Shown here in pieces: positions 34,735 to 44,460 of a stretch of DNA of 64,000 nt. Made by a program: the position numbers and the translations under genes. The DNA is taken from NCBI GenBank assembly GCA_033977485.1, contig CM066982.1, forward strand, positions 12,577,218-12,641,217, in the 5' to 3' direction. The notes beneath the pieces are model-generated. The model was not told where the DNA came from and searched no databases. It saw nothing but the letters and a program-made list of their open reading frames with translations. The DNA is from Hydrangea macrophylla (taxonomy: Eukaryota; Streptophyta; Magnoliopsida; Cornales; Hydrangeaceae). The first letter of the stretch is position 1. Each line of letters begins with the position of its first letter.

Positions 34735-35850
34735 ATGGCCAACAAGAGGAAAAGAACCATAAAGGATGGAATAATCACTTGTTCTCAAGGAAGGAAGCAG
34801 AATAAGGTTATACCATTTCTTCCCAAAGAGATCATTTTCCATATTCTTATTTGGCTTCCCGCTGAATTTCTCCACAACCATGGGAAGTATGTTTGTAGGG
34901 CTTGGGCTGATATAATACGTGACCCTTTATTTATTAAGAAACACCTCCTCCATGCAAATCCTAAATTGTTTGTCAATAATTTTTCCTTCAAAACTTGCCG
35001 TTTCATCGAGATAAAAGGAGGGACGGTCAGAGTGTCAAATCTAAACCATGAGGTACTCGGAATTGAGTTAGCCAGTTGTGAAGGCGTTCTCTTGTTCTAT
35101 GATCCCCGTGGAGGGAATCGGCTCCGTGTCATCAATATTGTAACCATGCAGGCTGTAGAACTGCAGTTCCCTTCAGGTGTTGAGCCATATTTTGAGTTTA
35201 GTTGTAGCATAGCGTACATTTCTCAGACCGGGAAATTTAAAGTGATATGCCCCTGTGTAAATGTTGATGGAATGTGTTGTTTGTTCGTACAGACAGTTGG
35301 TGTTGATGTATCGTGGAGAAAACTTGACTTTATCTTTCCATTAGACTATTGGAAGTCGCGTAACCTAGTTGCGACAAAGTCAATTTGCGGGGTTATTTAT
35401 TGGTTCCCACGTCATCATCTCGAGGTTGATCAGAGAATTCTTGCTATTGACCTTAGTGATGAATCTGTTCACTATGTTCGGCTTCCCAAAGAAAAAATTC
35501 TTGGATTTCAATGCGAGGTCGTGGAGATGGAGAATCATTTGTCTTGCCTTCTTTGGACTGATGCTTCAAAAGAAGTGGAGGTGTACATATTGAAGGACTT
35601 GGGTCGAAATCAGTGGGTTGAAGCTTTCAAGCTTGCAGCTAAAATTGGACGGCGTAGAATATGGGATCGTGCACTAATTCCCATCTGTTGGCTGGATAAT
35701 GGTCAGGTGTTGATTACTCAGGTTTTCAGGAAGAACCGCCATGCAGAAGCTTACAATGTGAAAACTGGGGTGATAAGAAGGATCAAGAGTGCTTACATCA
35801 ATAATTACGACCAACCACTGCAGCACATCAGCAGCCTTCTTTCTTGGTGA
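34735..35850 (+). CDS. F-box protein with F-box-associated domain, copy 2
   Basis: Encodes 371 residues. The open frame starts at a GTG (34675), but ATG 34735 is chosen as in the paralogues. The F-box is at about residues 26-71, followed by the F-box-associated region. Compared with copies 1 and 4 it has an extra Asn after MA, many substitutions in the associated domain (for example FPLDYWKSRNLVATK, RHHLEVDQ, EKILGFQCEVVEMENHLS) and a four-residue loss near the C-terminus (RKNRHAEAYNVKTG). The open frame with mainly conservative changes suggests it has been under selection; the divergent second half could alter target specificity. Its last third is also copied as the fragment at 61304-61683. 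Confidence 0.85.
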   Translation: MANKRKRTIKDGIITCSQGRKQNKVIPFLPKEIIFHILIWLPAEFLHNHGKYVCRAWADIIRDPLFIKKHLLHANPKLFVNNFSFKTCRFIEIKGGTVRVSNLNHEVLGIELASCEGVLLFYDPRGGNRLRVINIVTMQAVELQFPSGVEPYFEFSCSIAYISQTGKFKVICPCVNVDGMCCLFVQTVGVDVSWRKLDFIFPLDYWKSRNLVATKSICGVIYWFPRHHLEVDQRILAIDLSDESVHYVRLPKEKILGFQCEVVEMENHLSCLLWTDASKEVEVYILKDLGRNQWVEAFKLAAKIGRRRIWDRALIPICWLDNGQVLITQVFRKNRHAEAYNVKTGVIRRIKSAYINNYDQPLQHISSLLSW

Positions 35851-37490
35851 ACATTGATATTCATAAAATTGTAATTTAAACCTATTTATCTTTTCGTATC
35901 ATCGAAAATGACCTTGTACTTGTGATAACTGCACTAAATTTTATGATCTTGGTTTGCAATTATTTTCCATCTGATGCTCTCTCTGATCTAGGAAAAAATT
36001 CTTGGGGTGAGGCTTTGAGCTTGATTAAAATTAGTTTTCCTTATGTATGCGATGTTAGGGATGGTAGTTGAACTGAGGATTTGATAGTAGGATGTGTTTT
36101 TTTTTTTTTTTATTTAATTTTTTTGGTAAATCTGTCAAATCAATGGTGCTTTATGGGATGATGGGAATGTGATATTTCCCTCCTCTTTTTTTTTTCTTCA
36201 AGTTATTTTTATTGGGTTGTTGAATTTGTAATGTTTTGTTAGTTTGGTTTTCATAGAATTTCTCTCTGGTTTCTCAGGTTCTTTGGTGGATAGGTTTTTA
36301 TATCTAGAATTGTCATTTTGTTACTCAAATGGATTGTGAAGTTAGGCGATCATTGGGTGCTTGATCCAATAGAATTTCTAGTATGTTAACTTGGTTCATT
36401 TCTATTTTACTCACTTGGTGCTGCTATGTTGTTTCTTATAGCTGATGTTGGTGTGACGTTTTCGATTTTTTGTACTAGTTTTCAAAGGTTAGTTGTGATG
36501 TCTCTTTGGTTTTATGTGCCGAGTATTGTTCTTGTGTATTGGGTGTTTTGTCTTTTTGTGTGTGTTGGGTTTTTCATCAATCTAGTATTTTGGTTCTCCC
36601 TCCGTCCCATTTTATGTCCCCTTTTTTTTTTTGGGATGTCCCAAAATTGTTGTCCACTTTCTTAAATTAGTATGCAAATTTTACTTATACCCTTCCTTGC
36701 AATCAACACTAAAACAAAACAAAATAAAAAGTGCAATGATTATGGGCAATTGTGGAAAGTAGGTGTAGATCCTTTTTGTCCCCTTAAATAGTTGAATTCC
36801 CAAAGAGGGACGCATAAAATGGGACGGAGGGAGTATAACTTAGTTATTTTTTACGATTACAAAAGGGAGGGGATTCAAACTTGGTCCTAAGGCAGGGGGA
36901 GTTGGTATCGGCTACTTCGGATAGGACATCGGTCTTTTATTACTAAATATTTAATTTCTAGGTAGATCTTGTAAAATTTATTCTCTTTATTGAAGAGAAG
37001 TTTTGTTTCCGTCTCTCGTTTTTAATGCATTTATGTTCTCTTTTGACACCTTGGGTCAGTGAAGGTGCAAAATAGAGGATGGGGCTTGGTGGCACCTATA
37101 CAAGCAATGCTATGATTCTTAAATTTAATTTTCAAATATTTTTTCCGTTGTACCACAAAGTGGCAAGTGGTACCACCAATCAAATGCCATAACACGTGGG
37201 ATACCTGTTAAACCAATTGGTGGAAACCACATTTGAGATTTAGATATGGGAAGCATAGCATTCAATGATTAAAAATAGGGAGATAAAGGTTATATTTGGA
37301 AATATGAAAAAGAAAAAAAATTCTGTATATAGTTCTTACTTTCCATGTGTCTTCAAGCGTTTCTCTTTAAAATAGCATTCCCCAAGAGCAGAATCTGTTT
37401 GAAGTTGTAGAGTGCCTTAATGACTTGGGGTGCATTTGACAACAGCTTATGCTTTTGCGACTCAAACGTAAAAATTTGCTCTTGGTCAAA
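35851..37490 (+). other. 3' flank of F-box copy 2
   Basis: T-rich non-coding flank shared with the other copies, with a Stowaway-like MITE at 36596. Hydrophobic frames such as 36426-36665 arise from T-richness. The whole stretch is repeated at 61684-63324 (offset 25833). Confidence 0.6.
36596..36833. mobile_element. Stowaway-like MITE (CTCCCTCCGTCCC), copy A
   Basis: CTCCCTCCGTCCCATTTTAT at the left is mirrored by ATAAAATGGGACGGAGGGAG at 36814-36833, the classic plant Tc1/mariner-derived MITE end. TA follows the right end; the left flank is TT, so the TA duplication is degraded on one side. 238 bp. The duplicate at 62426-62667 differs by a few bases. Confidence 0.85.
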
Positions 37491-37696
37491 AGGTTGATGT
37501 TTTGTATATTATTTCAAATTAGGGCTTTGTTTTGCTCAATTGTGGTTAATTAGACTTGCTTTGTGAATCGTACATGTCAGCCAATATACTGATTACATAT
37601 ATCTTCTTCCAAGTTTTGGCATGTCAACTAGTTTTGCACTGTGACGTTAGCAACATTATACGTATTACTCTATAAATAATTGACATGTTAAATGAC

Positions 37697-37895
37697 TTTT
37701 TTTTTTATCTCTCTATGAACACACACACTACACTACCCAACCCAAGCCAACCCAAATACAAGCCCTACAAGATTATAATACAAACTTAAGAACAAGGGGC
37801 CAAGAGGGGTATGACAAGACCCAAGGGAGAGTTGAACCCCCCACCTTTCACTTGGAGAAGCGGGGGTCACACCACTAGGCCACAAGGGCCTTGGT
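37697..37895 (-). mobile_element. tRNA-derived SINE, copy A
   Basis: Read on the minus strand it begins near AAGGCCCTTGTGGCCTAGTGG, with an A-box-like TGGCCTAGTGG (complement of 37872-37882) and a B-box-like GGTTCAACTC (complement of 37829-37838), as in RNA polymerase III promoters of tRNA-derived SINEs, and ends in a run of A (T10 at 37697-37706). Related sequences upstream of copies 1, 2 and 4 (AAATGACTATTGTTT) show the empty site. No clear target duplication is visible. It encodes no protein. Confidence 0.65.
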
Positions 37896-37949
37896 ATTGT
37901 TTGCAAATTAGACTTGCATTGATATTCTATAGATTTGTGGTAATGCAAA

Positions 37950-38160
37950 GATAATACTTTGGGCTGCAAATGTGACAGGTCGAGTTCAAGTCTGGGGACA
38001 GCCACTGTGTGCAAATTTATTGCCGAAAGTTTAGTTTATGCTTGTCTAGCCTTCTTAACGGCTGACACCATCCATACGCAAGACCAGTGGTGGGGGAGCA
38101 GCCATTTAGCAAACTACACATTACATTTCCTGATCTCTCTCTTTCACCAACTACTATAGA
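37950..38160 (+). other. Possible second tRNA-related SINE remnant
   Basis: GGTCGAGTTCAAGTCTGGGGACAG (in parts, near 37978-38001) resembles the B box and following body of Au-type plant SINEs; a matching A box is not clear. The stretch has no counterpart in the other F-box upstream regions, so it is an insertion. The same is seen at about 63784-63994. Weak assignment. Confidence 0.3.
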
Positions 38161-38404
38161 ATTCAATTGTTAACCAAGGTTAGATTGACCTGTTTATGAA
38201 ATGAGGACTGACGATCTGTCGGACCTTTGACTTCCTCAATTTTCTCAGTATATCTTGTTGCTTCTATAGTCTATATTGGTTGCTGTCCCTGCAGCTTTCG
38301 ACTGTGTATTTGGGTTCATCATCTGCTACTATAGCTGTTGGTTGGTGAATTTTCCTCTTGACGAGTACTGGTTTGTGGTGTTAGGCTCTTGTAAATAATT
38401 GGTG

Positions 38405-39529
38405 ATGGCCAAAAGGAAAAGAACCATAAAGGATGGAATAATCACTTGTTCTCAAGGAAGGAAGCAGAATAAGGTTATACCATTTCTTCCCAAAGAGATC
38501 ATTTTCCATATTCTTATTTGGCTTCCCGCTGAATTTCTCCACAACCATGGGAAGTAAGTTTGCAGGGCTTGGGCTGATATAGTACGTGACCCTCTATTTA
38601 TTAAGAAACACCTCCTCCATGCAAATCCTAAATTGTTTGTCAGTAATTTTTCCTTCAAAACTAGCCGTTTCATCGAGATAAAAGGAGGGAAGGTCAGAGT
38701 GTCAAATCTAAACCATGAGGTACTCGGAATTGAGTTAGCCAGTTGTGAAGGCGTTCTCTTGTTCTATGATCCCCGTGGTGGGAATCGACTCCGTGTCACC
38801 AATAGTGTTACCTTGCAGGCTGTGGAACTGCAGTTCCCTTCAGCTGTTAAGCCATATTTTGAGTACAGTTGTAGCATGGCGTACATTTCTCAGACGGGGA
38901 AATTTAAAGTGAGATGCCCCTGCGTAGATGTTGATGGAATGTGTTGTTGGTTCGTACAGACAGTTGGTGTTGATGTATCGTGGAGAAAACTTGACTTTTT
39001 CATTCCATTAGACAATTGGAAGTCGCGTAGCATAGTTGCAGCAAAGTCAATTTGTGGGGTTATTTATTGGTTCCCAAGGGGTCGTCTCGAGGTTGATCAG
39101 AGAATTCTTGCTATTGACCTTAATGATGAATCTATTCACTATGTTCACCTTTCCACAGAAAAAATTTGTGGATGTCAGTGGAAGTTTGTGGAGATGGAGA
39201 ATCATTTGTCTTGCCTTCTTTGGGCTGACGCTTCAAAAGAAGTGGAGGTGTACCTATTGAAGGACTTGGGTCGAAATGAGTGGGTTGAAGCTTTCAAGCT
39301 TGTAGCTGAAATTAGTGGGCATAGAATTTGGGATCGTGACCCAGTTCCTATTTGTTGGCTGGATAGTGGCCAGGTATTGGTTACACATGTTGTCAAGAGG
39401 AGCCGCATCATAGAAACAATTGTTGTGGCCTACAATGTGAAAACTGGGGTGATGAGAAGGATCAAGAGTGCTTACATCGATGAATATGACCTACCACTAA
39501 GGCACATCAGCAGCCTTCTTTCTTGGTGA
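38405..39529 (+). pseudogene. F-box protein copy 3, nonsense mutation in the F-box
   Basis: Colinear with copies 1 and 4 over 375 codons including the stop. Codon 51, Tyr in copies 1, 2 and 4 (TAC or TAT), is TAA at 38555-38557 inside the F-box, leaving 50 residues. The remaining frame is open to 39529, and a downstream ATG at 38633 could start a protein lacking the F-box. No other frameshift was seen, so the lesion is young. The change also creates a GTAAGTTTGCAG string resembling a splice donor. Confidence 0.85.
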
Positions 39530-39988
39530 CTGATATTCATAAAATGTAATTTATACCTATTTATCTTTTCGTATCATCGAAAATGACCTTGTACTCGTGA
39601 AAACTGCACTAAATTTTATGATCTTCGTTTGTAATTATTTTCTATCTGATGCTCTCTCTGATCTAGAAAATATATATATATATATATATATAAATTGAGG
39701 TGAGGCTTAGAGCTTGAATAAAATTAGTTTTCCTTCATATTATGCAATATTAGGGATGGTAGTTGAACTGAGGATTTGATTTGGGATGTGTTTATTTTTT
39801 TCGTGAAGCTGTCAAAGCAATGGTGCTTTATGGGATGATGGGCAGGTGATATATCCCTCCTTTTTTTTTCTTCTTCTTCTTCTTCTTCTTCTTCTTCAAG
39901 TTATTTTTATTGGGCTGTCAAATTTGTAATGTTTTGTTAGTTTGGTTTTCAGAGAATTTCTCTCTGGTTTCTCGGATTCTTTGGTGCG

Positions 39989-40501
39989 TAGGCCTGTAAA
40001 CGGATCCGATCCGGATCGGATTTGTGATATCCGAATCCGAATCCGATAAGAAATCCGTTAACTAAATCTGAATCCGATCCGATAAAAAATCCGTTAACCA
40101 AAATCCGAATCCGAATTTGTTAGGATTTGGATATCCGTTAAGCACTAAAGAAAAACCCCTTTAGCAAATCAAGTTTTATTTTTATTTTTTTTATTAATTG
40201 GATATCCGTTAAGCACCAAAGGAAATTTTTAATTGGATATCCGCTAAGCACCATTTTTTATTTCTAATCGGATATCCGTTAAGCACCATAAGAATTTTAG
40301 TGTAGGGTCATTATGTAATTTTTCACAAAACAAGGGTAGCTAAACTGTAAATTAAATTCTATTAGTTTCGGGTTGTCGGGTCAGATATACCAAATCCGAA
40401 TCCAATCCGTTTGCTAACAAAATATTCGAATTCGGATTTTGTTATCGGATATTTTCTGATGGATTCGGATCGGATCCGAATCCGATCCGTTTACAGGCCT
40501 A
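39989..40501. mobile_element. hAT-like MITE built of GGATCCGAATCCG words
   Basis: TAGGCCTGTAAACGGATCCG at 39989 is mirrored by CGGATCCGTTTACAGGCCTA-type sequence ending at 40501 (with local differences). Many copies of GGATATCCG, GAATCCGA and GATCCGAT fill both arms, and GGATATCCGTTAAGCACC recurs about four times in the middle. TTGGTG flanks both ends (imperfect 8-bp duplication); the flank of copy 1 at about 2632-2650 is the empty site. The TAG-type start suggests hAT. Confidence 0.7.
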
Positions 40502-40637
40502 CTTGGTGGATAGGTTTATGTATCCAGAAATGTCATTTTGTTTTTCAAATGGATTGTGAAGTTAGCAGAACAATTGGGTGCTTGGTCTTGTAGAATTTTG
40601 ATATGTTGACTTGGTGCTTCTTCTCTGTTTTACGAGA

Positions 40638-40812
40638 AAATATTCATTGCAACGGTTATTTTGCTGACGTGGTATAACAATCAAATCTGAACCATTTATT
40701 TATCCATCTACACCCCCTATTTTCAGGAAAAATCTCATCCACGTAAGCACAAATTCCAACTTTGTGAGTATGTTATTTTGCTGACGTGGTATCCCCGTTG
40801 CATTGAATATTT
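40638..40812. mobile_element. MITE with AAATATTCATTGCAACGG termini
   Basis: 18-bp inverted ends (40638-40655 and 40795-40812, one mismatch), 175 bp. The inner segment GTTATTTTGCTGACGTGGTA occurs twice in direct orientation (near 40656 and 40772). The flank of copy 1 near 2760 lacks it. Confidence 0.65.
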
Positions 40813-43098
40813 ACACACTTGGTGCTGCTATGTTGTTTCATATGGCTCATGTTGGTGTGACGTGTTCGATATTTTGTGCTAGTTTTCAAAGGTTTAAGTT
40901 CTGATGATTCTTTGATTTTATGTGTCAAGTATTGTTTTTTGTGTGTTGTGGTCTAATAAAGTTATTTTTTACGATTACAAACAGGAGGGGATTCAAACTT
41001 GCGCCTAAGGCATGGGGATAGTTGGTATTGGCTATTTCGGATAGGACCTCATTCCTACTAAATATTTAATTTCTAGGCAGATCTTTCAAAATTTATTTTC
41101 TTTATTGATTAGTATATGCTCTACGAGTTTTGAATTAGTAAGTTTTGTTTGCGTCTCTCCTTTTTCATGCGTTTTATGTTCTCTTATGAGATGTTGGGCT
41201 AGGGTAAGAGGCTAGGACTTGGTGGCCTAAACAAGTAATGCTATGATTACCAAATTTGGTTTTCAGATGTTTTATCAGTCGTACCACAGATTGACTTGTG
41301 GTACCATGAATCACTATCATAGCATGTGGTATAAGTGTTAAGCCATTTGAGAACCAAATTTGAAATTCAAATATGAGAAGCAAAGCATTCTTCGCCTAAA
41401 AATAGTATAAGATTATGAATTTGGATTTGGAAATACGAAAAGGAATATATATATATATATATATATATAATTCTTACTACCCATGTGTCCAAGTCTTAAT
41501 GCTGTTATTAATATATTATTCAAGTGTTATCTTAAAACGGGCATTTTCCCATGAGAATAATCTATTCAAAGTTGTAGAGTTTCTTAATGACTTGGGGCCC
41601 ATTTGACAACCGTTTTTGTTTTTGCGATTCAATCATCTAAATATGCTGTTGGTCAAAAGCTGCCCCAATTGCAAATTTTTACATTTGACACGCTTTTATG
41701 CAATTGACTCGCTGAAATTGGTTTGTCAAATAATTTTATTCTAGCTTTTAGAGTTCCATAATCACTTAATGACTCAAAAAAAAAAAAAAACTGTTGTCTA
41801 AAGAGAATAAGCTGAAACTTGATCAAAGAATGATGAAATTGTGGGGAAGTCCACAAGTGTTTTTTTTAGTATTCAGAGAAAAAGATCAAGAAAAAACGAA
41901 CACCACAAGATGACTTTTGTGCACTTTCTCTAGTACAAGTACAAATGGATTTCGGAGAAAGAGAAAAAAGAGTGAGAAATGTAAATGAAGAAATTTAAAA
42001 TAATAAAAGAATATATGGTTTGAAAAAAAGGTTGAGGGATGTGAATGAACCGAGGTTGTCGATATTCGGTTCAAACACCATGAAGGACAAATCACAAAAT
42101 TATCGTCCGACCAAATGTCAATCTCTACTCGAAAGGCAGCTCACAAGTGCCACATAAGAATCCCAATGGTACATCCCTGCATCGATCCAAAAAATGAAAC
42201 GGATGCAAAAGAGAAAAAGTAAAAATTGTATTGAAATGCATTTTATATTTAGATGAAAAATGTAAATGAAATTGATAGATATCATTCAGAAAAATGGAGG
42301 GTTGAACCTCACTACACCAAAATGACCGATTTGTCACGGTTTTGGACACTGACAAAGCCCCTTTGTCACGGTCATAATCCGTGACATTTTCGGGTGTGAC
42401 AAAAAAAATTGTCACTGTCCATAACCGTGACAAATGGCCTTTGTCACTGTTCATTTGTTACACTTTAAAAGTGACATATCACTTCCAATTGTCACAGATT
42501 TGTCACTGTTCGAAACAGTGACAATATATTTATTTATCACGGTCACGAACCGTGACAATTTGTGGTATTTGTCACATTATTTGTCACGGATTACACCGTG
42601 ACAATTTATGAAATTAGTCACATCCTTTGTCATGATTTTGAACTGTGACAATTATTAAAAGAGTGACTAATACATAAAAATAATGTCACGGTTTTCTATA
42701 ATTGTCACGGTTTAGAACAGTGACTAATTAGGAATATCTTTTTTAAAATCTTATTTTACAAGAATTCACCCTATTATTTTTTATACCTGATACAATTTAA
42801 ACACCAATAACAAAAATTACAATCGGATGACCTATTATAAACATAAATTGTAAGATCACCACAAAACACAACTGATTTCATAAAAAAAAAACATCTTTGA
42901 CTTTTTAATCAAATTAATTCTACTTATCAATCTGTGGCTTCAAAATTCATAAAACATAAACAAAATAGTTATTTGATTATAAAATTCCATGTATTGGGTG
43001 TGTCAAATAAATAGAATGTTAAGTGAACTTCTAATAGGACATCAACATGCTTTGACACATCTGAATTATATTCTAAGTGGTATTTCAACAGCAGATCC

Positions 43099-43194
43099 CT
43101 AGTGAAAAGCTTCAAGTTCGCTCTTAAAGTGTGTGAGAAGGTCCTCAATGCTCTTAACCGAATGGCCTGCCTTGTCTCTCACCTGCTCGCTCAC
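43099..43194 (-). pseudogene. Possible terminal exon of a CACTA-encoded gene
   Basis: On the minus strand, TTTTTTAG precedes 32 codons reading VSEQVRDKAGHSVKSIEDLL and on to SELEAFH, ended by TAG. A splice acceptor plus coding-like sequence suggests the last exon of an element gene transcribed from right to left. The GC-richer 48720-48870 region (GCCGCC repeats on the minus strand) could be its 5' end. I could not identify the exons between or the protein. Confidence 0.3.
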
Positions 43195-43757
43195 CTAAAA
43201 AACAATGAAAGTAGAGACTTAAGTTAGAAATCTACCAAGGACTACATCCATCCATACATACAGATAGGCCAAGAACATATAAATTTTTAGAGTACATTGC
43301 TAATTATATATAAAACTAGTGGAGGGTGCACGTGCATGGCATGTGCCGATCAGAGAGAATGAGCAAATTTAAATGTTAAAGTTGAGTTATACACAACATG
43401 CTTCAAAGATAGAAGTACTTTAAATCATAATCAACAAGATGAGAACTATTTTGTATGAATCATTGAGATTGAATATTACACTGCTATGACAAAAATAGGT
43501 TATGCATAAGTTAAAGGATTGAGCAACTATTTGAACCTTAAGGGTACCGACATTGCAAAACACAATCAATGAAACAAACCAAGCTTTAACAAATGCAACA
43601 GTAAATTTGAAAATGAGGCAAACAGTATAACTCATGGTCAAACAACAGAGGAACAGAAGAAAAGAGGAAGAGAAAAAGAATGAAGAAGAGGAGACTGGAA
43701 GAGAAAAAAGAATGAAAAAGAAGAAGAAAAAATAACAAAAAAAGGGGAAAACTTTCT

Positions 43758-43760
<3 letters not shown>

Positions 43761-43793
<33 letters not shown>
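43761..43793. repeat. (CT)n microsatellite
   Basis: About 16 CT units within the CACTA interior, in a longer pyrimidine/purine-rich tract (43640-44010). Confidence 0.9.
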
Positions 43794-43795
<2 letters not shown>

Positions 43796-44074
43796 TAAAC
43801 CTCTCTCCCTCTTTTGGACCATCACCACCATTACCACTACCACAAACCACCCTAAAACAGTCCCCAAAAAACCCCCTGCCCATTTCAGAACAAAAAAGAA
43901 AGGAGAAGTAAAAAAAAACAAAAAAGGAAGGATATCACTCCCTTCTCTCCCCAATCTCTCTCCTCCTTTGTGAACTCTCTCTCACTAAATCTCTCCTCCC
44001 TACACCACCTATAACCACCAATGCATCCTCCCGAAACCCCCTGCATGAAAAAAAAAACTAAAAGAAATCAAAAA

Positions 44075-44460
44075 AAAAAAATAGCCCAAGCTGCACACTG
44101 TGCACAAGTGCTGCCACAGACAGCCCATGAGCAGCACTGTGCGCATGAGGCAGCCCAGGCCATGCCCAGCACATGCCAGCACACCCAGCGCTCAGCACAC
44201 GTGGCACTAGTAGTGCACAAGCCACTGCCCAAGCCACTGCAGCCCAGCGCACAGCCCCTGTGCACGCAGCCACAGCACCAGGCGCACACCACATGCACAG
44301 CCCAGCTCGCACGCGCAATGCACACCCCCCGTACACGCAGCCAACACACGCATAGTGTGCACAGCATGGACAACACACCCTGCCAGCCATAGTCCAGCCC
44401 ACCCTCACACATGCCAGAGCACAGACAGCACGCGCACAGTGCGTACACAACATACGCGTA
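44075..44460. other. GC-rich CA/GC island inside CACTA
   Basis: About 385 bases rich in GCACAC, CAGCCC and GCGCA words with clearly higher GC than the surrounding AT-rich interior. Frames exist on both strands (for example minus 44058-44555) but have extreme Cys/Ala/Trp or His/Ala/Gln content, so they look like readings of a low-complexity repeat. I do not recognise its source; captured host DNA is one possibility. Confidence 0.5.

Larger units (their letters stand above)
37490..38404 (+). other. Upstream region of F-box copy 3
   Basis: Fragments of the shared upstream sequence are separated by the SINE and the SINE-like remnant. The TATATATA of the other copies is replaced by CTACTATAG near 38328, so the putative promoter is damaged as well. 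No gene other than the inserted elements. Confidence 0.5.
39530..42309 (+). other. 3' flank of F-box copy 3
   Basis: Shared T-rich flank with (TA)n near 39669-39691, (CTT)n near 39869-39897, the hAT-like element at 39989, a MITE at 40638, (TA)n near 41446-41468 and a MITE-like inverted repeat near 41607-41803. From about 41890 to 42309 the sequence is unrelated to the other copies and I recognise nothing in it. Confidence 0.55.

Noticed and set aside
37829..37882. tRNA gene on the minus strand
   Set aside because: A- and B-box-like motifs are present, but no cloverleaf can be drawn and an A-rich tail follows, so it is a SINE.
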